Positions 1 through 7,371 are shown, counted from the first letter of the stretch. The stretch: 9,716 bases of DNA from Tannerellaceae bacterium (GCA_031265595.1 JAISCM010000030.1:1-9716), one strand, 5' to 3'. Program-made: numbers and translations. Notes: generated by a model from the letters alone, not told the origin.

Positions 1-1151
1 TATCCCTCCATTGCTGGCAGGCCGACGACGTAAGCGGCTTTGAAAACCAGGGAGGCGAACTGACCGGAGGCATCCAGGTAACCGGCAATTATCCCGGACG
101 CGCCCGTACCATCGACGAACTGCGGGCCGACGTGCAACAAGCCGCCTCTTACATAGCCGGCCATCACCGCCTGAGCCTGCACGAAATATATGGCGACTTT
201 GGCGGCAAGAAGGTAGACCGCAACGAAGCAGAGCCTGCCCACTTCACCTCGTGGATGCAATGGGCCAAAGAGAATAATATGAAGCTCGACTTCAATTCTA
301 CCTCCTTCTCGCACCCCAAAAGCGGCGACCTCACGCTGTCGAACCCCGACGACGCCATCCGCAACTTCTGGATTGAACACACCAAGCGTTGCCGCTGGAT
401 AAGCGACGAAATAGGGATCGCCCAGAACGACCCCTGCATGATGAACCTCTGGATTCACGACGGAAGCAAGGAGGTACCCGCCAACCGCCTGAAATACCGC
501 CGCATCCTGGAGCAATCGCTCGACGAAATATTCGCCACCGGCTACGAGCACATGAAAGACTGCATCGAAGCCAAGCTCTTCGGCATCGGCCTGGAAAGCT
601 ACACCGTAGGCTCGTACGACTTCTACTTGGGATACGGAGCAAAGAAAGGGAAGATCGTAACCCTCGATACCGGCCATTTCCACCTCACGGAGAGCGTGGC
701 CGACAAGATCTCGTCGCTACTTCTTTTCACGCCGGAGATAATGCTTCACGTAAGCCGCCCCATACGCTGGGATAGCGACCACGTAGTGATCCTGAATGAC
801 GACCTGCACGACCTGGCCCGCGAAATCATCCGCTGCAACGCTTTAGACCGCATACATATCGGCCTCGACTATTTCGATGCTACGATCAATCGCATCGGAG
901 CCTACGTAGTGGGCTGCCGGGCTACGCAAAAAGCCATCCTCGAAGCCCTGCTCGAACCCTCCCACCTGCTACAGCAATACGAAGCGGAAGGGAAGTACTT
1001 CGAACGCCTCGCCTTGCAGGAAATAAGCAAATCCCTCCCCTGGGGCGCCGTATGGGATATGTACTGCCTCCGCAACAATATCCCTTCGGATGAAGACTGC
1101 ATCCCGGGCATCCAGCAATACGAAAAGGAAGTAACAAGCAAAAGAAGCTAA
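1..1151 (+). CDS. rhaA: L-rhamnose isomerase, 5'-truncated by the window edge
   Basis: Cytoplasmic isomerase converting L-rhamnose to L-rhamnulose, the first step of rhamnose catabolism. The reading frame is open from base 3 (first full codon) to TAA at 1149-1151, giving 382 residues. E. coli RhaA, recalled from memory, has 419, so about 36 N-terminal residues are missing. The visible start aligns with the family's HCWQxDDVxGFE and LTGGIQxTGNYPG segments, so the in-frame GTG at 132 is internal, not a start. Metal and catalytic residues are in place: Glu in LESYTVGS (594-596), Asp and His of LDTGHFH (666-668, 675-677), His of LHVSRP (747-749), both Asp of RWDSDHVV (771-779) and Asp of IGLDYFD (867-869). 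One oddity is HFHLTE where E. coli has HFHPTE. rhaT follows after 15 bp. In Bacteroides this enzyme is called RhaI, with a kinase gene expected upstream. Confidence 0.97.
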   Translation, partial: SLHCWQADDVSGFENQGGELTGGIQVTGNYPGRARTIDELRADVQQAASYIAGHHRLSLHEIYGDFGGKKVDRNEAEPAHFTSWMQWAKENNMKLDFNSTSFSHPKSGDLTLSNPDDAIRNFWIEHTKRCRWISDEIGIAQNDPCMMNLWIHDGSKEVPANRLKYRRILEQSLDEIFATGYEHMKDCIEAKLFGIGLESYTVGSYDFYLGYGAKKGKIVTLDTGHFHLTESVADKISSLLLFTPEIMLHVSRPIRWDSDHVVILNDDLHDLAREIIRCNALDRIHIGLDYFDATINRIGAYVVGCRATQKAILEALLEPSHLLQQYEAEGKYFERLALQEISKSLPWGAVWDMYCLRNNIPSDEDCIPGIQQYEKEVTSKRS

Positions 1152-1166
1152 AAGAACAGCGTTTGT

Positions 1167-2189
1167 ATGAACACGATAATCGGTTTAGTTATTATTGCGA
1201 TAGGGAGCTTCGGGCAAAGCAGCTCGTACGTACCTATTAATAAAGTGAAGGAATGGAGTTGGGAATGTTTCTGGCTTGTGCAGGGAATCTTTGCCTGGCT
1301 CCTTTTCCCCTTCTTAGGCGCGCTGCTGGCTGTTCCCGAAGGGGGTAGCCTGATGCAGATCCTCACTGTTGATTCGTCTGCCACCTTCAAGGCCATGGGC
1401 TTTGGCATGCTTTGGGGAGTAGGCGGGCTCACCTTCGGCCTCAGTATGCGCTATCTGGGGATCGCCCTGGGGCAGTCTATCGCGCTGGGAACCTGTGCTG
1501 CATTCGGCACCCTTATCCCTGCATTGATGAAGGGTACGGATCTGTTTCATGGCAGCGGACTGATTCTGCTTATTGGCGTCTGTATAACCCTCGGAGGCAT
1601 TGCCGTAATAGGCTATGCCGGAAGCCTGCGGGCAAAGAACATGACAGACGAAGAAAAGAAAGCTGCCGTAAAAGACTTTGCCCTGACGAAGGGCTTGCTG
1701 GTTGCTTTGCTGGCCGGCGTGATGAGCGCCTGTTTCGCCCTGGGGCTTGAAGCCGGTGAACCGCTTGTGGTAGCCGGAAGCAATGAGCTGTTTAAGACCT
1801 TGCCCGCTACCCTGATGGTAACAACGGGCGGCTTCTTTACCAATGCCATTTACTGCATCTCCCGGAACATAAAAAACAAGAGCGGAAAAGATTATTTTGC
1901 TGTACCAGGCGGCATATTGCTGAATAATGTGTTATTTTGCGCCTTAGCCGGCGTATTGTGGTACTCCCAGTTTTTCGGATTAGGAATGGGGAAAGACTAT
2001 TTTGCAGATTCACCGGTGATGCTGGCCTTTTCATGGAGCATCCTGATGTCGCTCAATGTTATATTCAGCAACGTATGGGGAATTATCCTGAAAGAATGGA
2101 AAGGCACAGGCCGGAAAACAGTCTATGTACTCATCGCCGGAATGGCGCTGCTGATATTCTCGCTTATAGTAGTACAAGGGGTTAAGTAG
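1167..2189 (+). CDS. rhaT: L-rhamnose/H+ symporter RhaT
   Basis: Inner-membrane permease importing L-rhamnose with a proton (drug/metabolite transporter superfamily, RhaT family). The 340-residue length matches the family (E. coli 344). About ten hydrophobic segments can be read, roughly at residues 4-22, 36-55, 75-93, 98-117, 130-150, 173-193, 213-232, 253-275, 287-310 and 319-337. Family signatures are the N-terminal NKVKEWSWE (E. coli KKVKKWSWE), LTFGLSMRYLGIALG in the third-fourth segment region, NNVLFCALAGVLWYSQFF, and ILKEWKGTGR near the C-terminus. No Shine-Dalgarno sequence precedes the ATG, which is usual in Bacteroidetes. The gene lies 15 bp after rhaA in the same operon, and its substrate would come from the exported rhamnosidases downstream. 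The last codons and TAG stop (2187-2189) already belong to the repeat block that fills the next gap. The Bacteroides name for the equivalent gene is rhaP. Confidence 0.95.
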   Translation: MNTIIGLVIIAIGSFGQSSSYVPINKVKEWSWECFWLVQGIFAWLLFPFLGALLAVPEGGSLMQILTVDSSATFKAMGFGMLWGVGGLTFGLSMRYLGIALGQSIALGTCAAFGTLIPALMKGTDLFHGSGLILLIGVCITLGGIAVIGYAGSLRAKNMTDEEKKAAVKDFALTKGLLVALLAGVMSACFALGLEAGEPLVVAGSNELFKTLPATLMVTTGGFFTNAIYCISRNIKNKSGKDYFAVPGGILLNNVLFCALAGVLWYSQFFGLGMGKDYFADSPVMLAFSWSILMSLNVIFSNVWGIILKEWKGTGRKTVYVLIAGMALLIFSLIVVQGVK

Positions 2190-2298
2190 TTATTATTAGA
2201 GTAGTTAAAGTAGTTAAGTAGTTAGAGTAGTTAAGTAGTTATTAGAGTAGTTAGAGTAGTTAAGTAGTTATTAGAGTAGTTAAAGTAGTTAGAGTAAT
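2181..2298 (+). repeat. C-free AGTAGTTA-type repeat block between rhaT and rhaD
   Basis: The gap is built from 8- and 9-base units reading AGTAGTTA, AAGTAGTTA or GAGTAGTTA, with occasional TT or TTATT insertions. A higher-order perfect tandem repeat of 29 bp begins at 2221 and again at 2250, and matches through 2282. The block starts inside the last codons of rhaT, so the rhaT stop TAG is part of a repeat unit. No C occurs on the + strand from 2176 to 2298 (123 nt), so the transcript here has no G-C pairs available and should be almost unstructured. It ends about 27 nt before the rhaD start, in a short A-rich stretch. The same units recur between rhaD and the next gene. Confidence 0.9.
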
Positions 2299-2324
2299 CA
2301 ACAATAATCAAAATAATCAACGTA

Positions 2325-3107
2325 ATGATGATGCATGAAATAGCTCGTATTGCCGAAGTAGCCGGATATCTCTGGGCCAAAGGCTGGGCGGAACGCAATG
2401 GAGGGAATATATCGGTAAATATTACCTCTTTGATGAGTGAGGAAGAAAAGAAACAGCCTGCCATTGCCCCGCCGGTAGCTTTGCCGGAAGCCATGACAGC
2501 GCTTGCCGGACATATCTTTTACGTAACGGGTACCGGCAAACGGATGCGGTATGTAGCGCAGGATCCATTTGCCAATGGTTCCCTGATACGGATTGCTGCC
2601 GATGGCCTCTCGTACGAGATTATAGCTAAGCAAGCCATAGCGCCTACTTCGGAACTGCCTTCCCACCTGATGATGCATAACTACCTTCGTGCCAAAGGGC
2701 GCGACAATAAGGTGGTATTGCACACACATCCTACGGATTTGATTGGGATGACGCATTGCAAACCCTTTATGCAGTCGGAAGTTATCACCCGCCTGCTTTG
2801 GAGCATGATCCCGGAATGTCGTATCATCGTCCCGAAAGGTATAGGGATCGTTCCTTACGAAATACCGGGTACGATTGAACTGGCGCATGCCACCATCAAA
2901 CAACTCGAAAAGCATGATGTGGTATTCTGGGAAAAGCATGGTATCCTGGCGGTAGGCGAAGATATTATCGAATGTTTTGATGCGATCGATACGCTTAGCA
3001 AATCGGCGCAGATCTATTTCAGCGCCCGCATGGCAGGCTACGAACCCGAAGGAATGACGGATGAACAGTTGGATGGGTTGGCGCTGGCATTTGGGCTGGA
3101 GAGTTAG
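2325..3107 (+). CDS. rhaD: rhamnulose-1-phosphate aldolase
   Basis: Class II zinc aldolase of the AraD/FucA superfamily. It cleaves L-rhamnulose-1-phosphate to dihydroxyacetone phosphate and L-lactaldehyde in the cytoplasm. It has 260 residues (E. coli 274). Zinc ligands are visible as His133 and His135 in VLHTHPTDLIG and His205 in EKHGILAVGED, equivalent to E. coli His141, His143 and His212. The proposed catalytic Glu is Glu110 in PTSELPSH (E. coli Glu117). The phosphate-site segment GWAERNGGNIS (residues 20-30) and FYVTGTGKR are also conserved. Three consecutive in-frame ATGs (2325, 2328, 2331) make the exact start uncertain, but an in-frame TAA at 2295 limits it. No Shine-Dalgarno sequence is visible. 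The 135-bp gap before it is far longer than the other operon gaps because of the repeat block. The C-terminus ends in the next repeat block. The Bacteroides name is rhaO. Confidence 0.96.
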   Translation: MMMHEIARIAEVAGYLWAKGWAERNGGNISVNITSLMSEEEKKQPAIAPPVALPEAMTALAGHIFYVTGTGKRMRYVAQDPFANGSLIRIAADGLSYEIIAKQAIAPTSELPSHLMMHNYLRAKGRDNKVVLHTHPTDLIGMTHCKPFMQSEVITRLLWSMIPECRIIVPKGIGIVPYEIPGTIELAHATIKQLEKHDVVFWEKHGILAVGEDIIECFDAIDTLSKSAQIYFSARMAGYEPEGMTDEQLDGLALAFGLES

Positions 3108-3169
3108 AGTAGTAGTCAGAGTAGTTAAAGTAGTCAGAGTAGTTAAGTAGTTAGAGGAGTTAAGGAGTT
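3101..3169 (+). repeat. second AGTAGTTA-type repeat block, between rhaD and the first rhamnosidase
   Basis: The whole 62-bp gap consists of the same units as the rhaT-rhaD gap: GAGTAGTTA, AAGTAGT and AGTAGTTA, with two units carrying a C (AGTCAGAGTAG). It begins with GAGTTAGAGTAG, which contains the rhaD stop codon TAG at 3105-3107, and runs to the base before the rhamnosidase ATG. Toward the start codon the units drift to GAGGAGTTA and AAGGAGTTA. The shared unit, the shared placement at a stop codon and the confinement to two adjacent junctions point to one process making both blocks. Confidence 0.85.
3154..3167 (+). promoter_or_regulatory. repeat-derived Shine-Dalgarno-like sequence
   Basis: GAGGAG (3154-3159, ten bases before the ATG at 3170) and AAGGAG (3162-3167, only two bases before it) are purine-rich variants of the repeat unit. 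The first lies at a usable, slightly long spacing for a ribosome binding site; the second is probably too close. No other start in the operon has such a sequence. In Bacteroidetes Shine-Dalgarno pairing is often weak or unused, so function is inferred only. Confidence 0.4.
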
Positions 3170-4918
3170 ATGAAGAAGGCCATCGTTATTATTTTAGTGA
3201 TCTTTTCTATTCCCGCCATTGCTCAGCAGCGGGATAGGAGGGTGAGGGAATATCTCTCGCCCGTTCGTATTGTGTGGCAACAGGGTGATACGCTTATTAA
3301 AAATGCAGACTATCTGCTTTCGCCGGGGAACGGACAATCGGATTTGGCTAATAACCGCATCTGCGTAATGAAGAGTACGGGCGAGGCCTCGGCTGCTATC
3401 TTACTCGACTTTGGGCGCGAATTGCAGGGAGGTATCCAGATCGTTACCGGGATGTCTGTTTCGCAAACGCCTGTAGAAGTAAGGATCCGCCTGGGAGAAT
3501 CTGCCAGCGAGGCAATGAGCAGCATTGGCGAAAAAGGAGCTACCAACGACCATGCGATGAGGGATTTCTGCGTAACCCTTCCCTGGCTTGGCGTATTAGA
3601 GGTAGGTAATTCGGGCTTCCGCTTTGCACGGATCGACCTTGTAAGTAAAGAAACGGAGCTGCATCTGAAAGAGATGCGGGCGATTTATACCTATCGCGAT
3701 ATTCCCTATAAAGGCTCGTTCCGTTGTAACGACGAACGGCTCAACCGTATCTGGCAGACGGGCGCTTATACGGTGCATCTCAATATGCAGGATTACCTGT
3801 GGGATGGCATCAAACGCGACCGCCTTGTATGGATTGGCGACCTCCACCCCGAAGTGATGACGGTGAATACCGTGTTCGGCAAAAACGAAGCCGTACCCAA
3901 AAGTCTTGATCTGATACGGGATATAACGCCTCTTCCGGGCTGGATGAACGGCATAAGCTCGTACTCTATCTGGTGGATACTGATCCATCGCGACTGGTAT
4001 TACTACCAGGGCGACTTAAAATACCTGGAAAAACAAAAAGAATACCTCTCCGCCTTACTGCGCCACCTGATCAGTAAGACAGACAAAGACGGGCGCGAAC
4101 AGTTAGACGGCGGCCGTTTCCTCGACTGGCCTTCAAGCGAAAACAAAGAAGCGATAGACGCCGGCTTGCAAGCCCTGATGATCATGGCTTTCAAAGCAGG
4201 CGAAGAGCTATGCGCCATCCTTGGCGAGTTTGAATTGGCTAAGGAATGTAATAAAGCCATGAGCCGCGCCGTAAAAGCATCATCAAAAGTATATAAAACA
4301 GGGCTCGATCCGGGAAAAGCGCCCGACGCCCCGGGCTCCAAACAAGCGGCGGCCTTAATGGCCCTGGCCGGTATGATGAACCCGGATGAGGCAGACGAGA
4401 AATTCTTATCGGTCAATGGCGCAAGCGGCTTCTCTACTTTCTACGGATACTATATGCTGCGTGCGATGGCGGCGGCCGGGAATTATCAGGGAGCGCTGGA
4501 CGTGATCCGGCGCTACTGGGGAGCAATGCTCGATTTGGGAGCGACTACTTTCTGGGAAGATTTTAATATAGACTGGTTGACGAATGCCGGACGTATTGAT
4601 GAATTAGTTCCCGAAGGGAAAAAAGATATTCACGGCGATTATGGCGATTATTGTTACAAAGGTTTCAGGCATAGCCTGTGTCATGGCTGGGCTTCGGGGC
4701 CTACGGCATGGCTGAGCGAATACGTCCTCGGCGTGCAGGTGGTAGAACCCGGATGCAGCAAAATACGTATCACGCCGAATCTTGGCGATTTGCAATGGGT
4801 AGAAGGTACATTCCCTACGCCCCGGGGTATACTGACCATCCGGCATGAGAAGAGAGCGGATGGCGAAATAGAGAGTACCATAAAGGCGCCGGAAGGGATA
4901 ATAATACTGACTGAATAA
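3170..4918 (+). CDS. exported GH78-type alpha-L-rhamnosidase (first copy)
   Basis: Predicted to remove terminal alpha-L-rhamnose from glycans or glycosides in the periplasm or outside the cell. It has 582 residues. Residues 1-18 form a Sec signal peptide with likely cleavage at AIA|QQ and no lipoprotein Cys. Residues about 25-180 look like a beta-sandwich module, about 185-510 the (alpha/alpha)6 barrel, and about 515-582 the C-terminal beta-sandwich of bacterial rhamnosidases. The catalytic-region motif DGIKRDRLVWIGD spans Asp212-Asp224. It aligns with the DCPxRERxxxxGD motif of classical GH78, but the position of the usual general-acid Glu is Asp217. The second catalytic region, GATTFWEDF (Glu463), and SLCHGWASGP (His505) are present. 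It starts at the end of the repeat block and is followed 16 bp later by a second rhamnosidase of different sequence. The variant motif is, as I recall, shared by a group of Bacteroidetes homologues, so it is probably a subfamily trait. Linkage preference cannot be read. Confidence 0.85.
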   Translation: MKKAIVIILVIFSIPAIAQQRDRRVREYLSPVRIVWQQGDTLIKNADYLLSPGNGQSDLANNRICVMKSTGEASAAILLDFGRELQGGIQIVTGMSVSQTPVEVRIRLGESASEAMSSIGEKGATNDHAMRDFCVTLPWLGVLEVGNSGFRFARIDLVSKETELHLKEMRAIYTYRDIPYKGSFRCNDERLNRIWQTGAYTVHLNMQDYLWDGIKRDRLVWIGDLHPEVMTVNTVFGKNEAVPKSLDLIRDITPLPGWMNGISSYSIWWILIHRDWYYYQGDLKYLEKQKEYLSALLRHLISKTDKDGREQLDGGRFLDWPSSENKEAIDAGLQALMIMAFKAGEELCAILGEFELAKECNKAMSRAVKASSKVYKTGLDPGKAPDAPGSKQAAALMALAGMMNPDEADEKFLSVNGASGFSTFYGYYMLRAMAAAGNYQGALDVIRRYWGAMLDLGATTFWEDFNIDWLTNAGRIDELVPEGKKDIHGDYGDYCYKGFRHSLCHGWASGPTAWLSEYVLGVQVVEPGCSKIRITPNLGDLQWVEGTFPTPRGILTIRHEKRADGEIESTIKAPEGIIILTE

Positions 4919-4934
4919 ATCAACTAAAGAAGCT

Positions 4935-7130
4935 ATGCGAAAGATTAATATGAAAAGACTTCTTTTATTCGTGCTGATTAGTATAGCGCAGCATACATTC
5001 TCTATAGAATGGAAAGGGCAATGGATTAATACGGAGAGGTGCCAGAGCGCTACAAACACCTGGTTGATTTACCGGAAGACCGTTGATATAGCTACCGTTC
5101 CCCACTCCCTTACCGCCCGTATTGCCGTCGATTCCAAATATTGGCTTTGGGTAAACAATAAGATGGTTGTATTTGAAGGCGGGCTGAAACGCGGGCCTTC
5201 GCCACAGGGCGCCTATTACGACGTAGTAGATATAGCGCCTTATCTTACGCCGGGAGAGAATCTGATAGCTGTATTGGTATGGCATTTCGGGCAGGATGGT
5301 TTCAGTCATTCCAATAGCGGGAAGGCGGCTTTGCTGTTTGACGCAGTGGCTTCCGGTATAGAGATCGCCTCCGATGCAAGCTGGCAGTGCGCCTTGTATG
5401 AAGCCTATCAGCATACGGATGCGCCTTTCCCCAACTTTCGTTTGCCGGAAAGCAATATCCGCTTTGACGCCCGGCGGGAAATAAAAGATTGGAACCAGAC
5501 AACGTTTAAAGGCTCTTTATCGCAAGCCGCCCCCATTGCCAAAGCGGGGGCCGCTCCTTTCGGGCCATTGACAGAACGCCCTATCCCACAATGGAAAGAT
5601 CATGGACTGGCGTCTTATCCGGCGGTAAGGCAATCCGGCGATACGCTCATTTGCAGGCTTCCTTATAATTGCCAGGTAACTCCCTGGTTGCGGGTGGAAG
5701 CAAAGCCCGGCGCCACGATCCATATACAGACAGACAATTACCGGGGAGGAGGCGACAATAACGTCCGCGCCGAATACATCACCCGCGAAGGTGTGCAGGA
5801 ATACGAAAGCTATGGATGGATGAACGGCCATGAGGTATGGTACATCATCCCGGAAGGCGTAAACGTACTCGAAGCCAGGTATCGCGAGACGGGTTATAAG
5901 GCGGAGTTTACCGGCTCGTTCCAATGCAACGATCCTTTTTATACGGAATTATGGAAACGCTCGGCCCGGACGCTTTATATTACCATGCGCGACAGCTATA
6001 TGGATTGCCCCGACAGGGAACGCGCCCAATGGTGGGGAGACGAAGTGAACGAATTGGGCGAAACCTTTTATGCCCTTTCTCCGGCAGCACAGCAACTGGC
6101 TACCAAAGGTATCTACGAACTGATGAACTGGCAGCAGGAAGACGGCGTGATCTTTTCTCCTATGCCTGCCGGTAATTGGGCGAAAGAATTGCCTCTTCAG
6201 ATGCTGGCGTCTGTGGGATGGTATGGCTTTTATACCCAGTACTTTTATAGCGCCGACAGCGCCTTTGTGCCGGTTGTTTACGATCGCCTGCACCGTTATC
6301 TGCACGATGTATGGAAAGTAGATAAAAGCGGCTTGGCCATAGAACGTTCCGGTGGATGGAACTGGGGTGACTGGGGCGAAAATATCGACATGGGCGTACT
6401 TACCAACTGCTGGTATTACCTGGCCCTCAAAGCGCAAAGAGCCTTTGCCGGACAACTTGGCAAACAGGAAGACGTAGCCTTGATCACCCAAAAGATGGAA
6501 ACAATAGCCAACTGTTTCGATACCCGCTTCTGGAACGGCACAGCCTATCGCTCGCCCGGCTATAAAGGCGAGACCGACGATCGTGCGCAGGCAATGGCCG
6601 TTGTATCCGGACTGGCGTCGAAAGAGAAATACCCGGCTATCGTAAACGTGCTGCGCAAAGAATACCACGCCAGCCCCTATATGGAGAAATACGTATTGGA
6701 AGCGCTCTTCCGGATGAACCAACCGGCATTTGCCTTACAGCGTATGAAGGAACGCTATGCCGGGATGATGGCTTATCCGTATACCACCTTGTTTGAAGGC
6801 TGGGGCATTGGCAGCGAAGGTTTTGGCGGCGGAACAATTAATCATGCCTGGAGCGGAGGCCCGCTTACGATGCTAAGCAGCAAAGTATGCGGTGTGGAAC
6901 CGTTGTCGCCCGGCTTCCGAACGTTTAAAGTAGCTCCTCAAATGGGAAACCTTACCGAAGCAGAGGCCGTAATAGATACTCACTTCGGTAGGATAGCGGT
7001 AGGCATAAAGAAATCAGGCCGCCGGCTTCAGCTTCGGCTGACAGTTCCCGAAGGGACCTCGGCAGAAGTTGTATCCCCTCAAGGAAAAAGGCAGATAGTA
7101 ACTGCCGGCACGCACAACCTTGTATTATAA
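4935..7130 (+). CDS. exported GH78 alpha-L-rhamnosidase (second copy)
   Basis: Predicted inverting alpha-L-rhamnosidase acting outside the cytoplasm, 731 residues. A Sec signal peptide covers about residues 1-23, ending near HTFS|IEW, with no lipobox. Met6 (4950), giving MKRLLLF, is an equally good start. Residues about 24-190 form the N-terminal lectin-like beta-sandwich domains with AVDSKYWLWVNNK and YYDVVDIAPYLTPGEN, which are typical of GH78. About 230-320 is another beta domain. The (alpha/alpha)6 barrel runs about 325-640, and the C-terminal beta-sandwich about 645-731. The catalytic motif DCPDRERAQWWGD (Asp357-Asp369) carries the classical general-acid candidate Glu362. TTLFEGW (Glu621) and INHAWSGGP (His637) complete the active site. 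It is the last gene of the rhamnose operon, 16 bp after the first rhamnosidase. The two share fold and motif order but differ in length and motif chemistry, so they probably cut different linkages. Confidence 0.92.
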   Translation: MRKINMKRLLLFVLISIAQHTFSIEWKGQWINTERCQSATNTWLIYRKTVDIATVPHSLTARIAVDSKYWLWVNNKMVVFEGGLKRGPSPQGAYYDVVDIAPYLTPGENLIAVLVWHFGQDGFSHSNSGKAALLFDAVASGIEIASDASWQCALYEAYQHTDAPFPNFRLPESNIRFDARREIKDWNQTTFKGSLSQAAPIAKAGAAPFGPLTERPIPQWKDHGLASYPAVRQSGDTLICRLPYNCQVTPWLRVEAKPGATIHIQTDNYRGGGDNNVRAEYITREGVQEYESYGWMNGHEVWYIIPEGVNVLEARYRETGYKAEFTGSFQCNDPFYTELWKRSARTLYITMRDSYMDCPDRERAQWWGDEVNELGETFYALSPAAQQLATKGIYELMNWQQEDGVIFSPMPAGNWAKELPLQMLASVGWYGFYTQYFYSADSAFVPVVYDRLHRYLHDVWKVDKSGLAIERSGGWNWGDWGENIDMGVLTNCWYYLALKAQRAFAGQLGKQEDVALITQKMETIANCFDTRFWNGTAYRSPGYKGETDDRAQAMAVVSGLASKEKYPAIVNVLRKEYHASPYMEKYVLEALFRMNQPAFALQRMKERYAGMMAYPYTTLFEGWGIGSEGFGGGTINHAWSGGPLTMLSSKVCGVEPLSPGFRTFKVAPQMGNLTEAEAVIDTHFGRIAVGIKKSGRRLQLRLTVPEGTSAEVVSPQGKRQIVTAGTHNLVL

Positions 7131-7157
7131 TTGTCTATACTGAGTGTTTTTTTATAG

Positions 7158-7233
7158 CACGTTCCACCTTTCACCAAGCGCTTCAAACCCTTTATAGAAG
7201 CGGGTAGTAGGGTGGAACGTGGTCGTTTCACCC
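7158..7233 (+). repeat. three-arm inverted repeat with two mutually exclusive pairings
   Basis: Arm A, CACGTTCCACC (7158-7168), is the exact reverse complement of arm B, GGTGGAACGTG (7211-7221). Inside that 42-nt loop a second perfect stem forms between CGCTTC (7179-7184) and GAAGCG (7197-7202). Arm B extended one base left (7210-7219) also pairs with arm C, CGTTTCACCC (7224-7233), over 10 bp with a single G-U pair and a 4-nt TGGT loop. Arm B therefore cannot pair with A and C at once. No T-run follows arm C, so this does not look like a simple intrinsic terminator. It could be an RNA switch, an operon-end processing structure or the remnant of a dispersed repeat. Confidence 0.7.
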
Positions 7234-7277
7234 TTGCCATTTCCTTTCACCCTCGAAATTATCTTCACCGAATAAGG

Positions 7278-7299
7278 GAAGTCGTTGTTCTACGACTTC
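7278..7299. repeat. perfect 8-bp hairpin, 6-nt loop
   Basis: GAAGTCGT (7278-7285) and ACGACTTC (7292-7299) are exact reverse complements around the loop TGTTCT. As RNA this is a compact stable hairpin. It has no T-run after it. It could equally be a protein-binding dyad. Its role is unknown. Confidence 0.65.
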
Positions 7300-7311
7300 A
7301 GATGCCACATA

Positions 7312-7337
7312 TATATACTTTTATGGTTTTGTATATA
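7312..7337. repeat. AT-rich 7-bp dyad
   Basis: TATATAC (7312-7318) and GTATATA (7331-7337) are exact reverse complements separated by 12 nt. In AT-rich sequence such a dyad can arise by chance. It is listed because it continues the run of symmetric elements in this region. Confidence 0.4.
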
Positions 7338-7371
7338 CTCATTTCGTGAAGTTGCGCCATCCATTTAAGCA

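Noticed and set aside
389..775. 128-codon open frame on the plus strand in another phase
   Set aside because: It overlaps conserved rhamnose isomerase sequence and has an Arg/Pro-rich composition typical of an out-of-frame reading.
132..1151. A complete 339-residue gene starting at GTG 132
   Set aside because: The same frame is open to base 3, and the upstream residues match conserved rhamnose isomerase sequence (CWQ-DD, TGGIQ-TGNYPG). The gene is therefore truncated by the window edge and GTG 132 is internal.
2181..2298. Intrinsic terminator or hairpin between rhaT and rhaD
   Set aside because: The + strand has no C over this stretch, so no G-C stem can form, and no hairpin with T-run is present.
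2298..2939. 213-codon open frame on the minus strand
   Set aside because: It is antisense to most of rhaD, including its zinc-site His codons, and has no family resemblance. It is a shadow of rhaD.
5949..6722. 257-codon open frame on the minus strand
   Set aside because: It lies wholly inside the second rhamnosidase, opposite conserved catalytic sequence. Its translation has no recognisable domain, so it is a reading-frame shadow.
7131..7157. Intrinsic terminator just after the rhamnose operon
   Set aside because: Seven T are present (7147-7153), but only a 4-bp GTAT/ATAC stem can be drawn before them, too weak to call.
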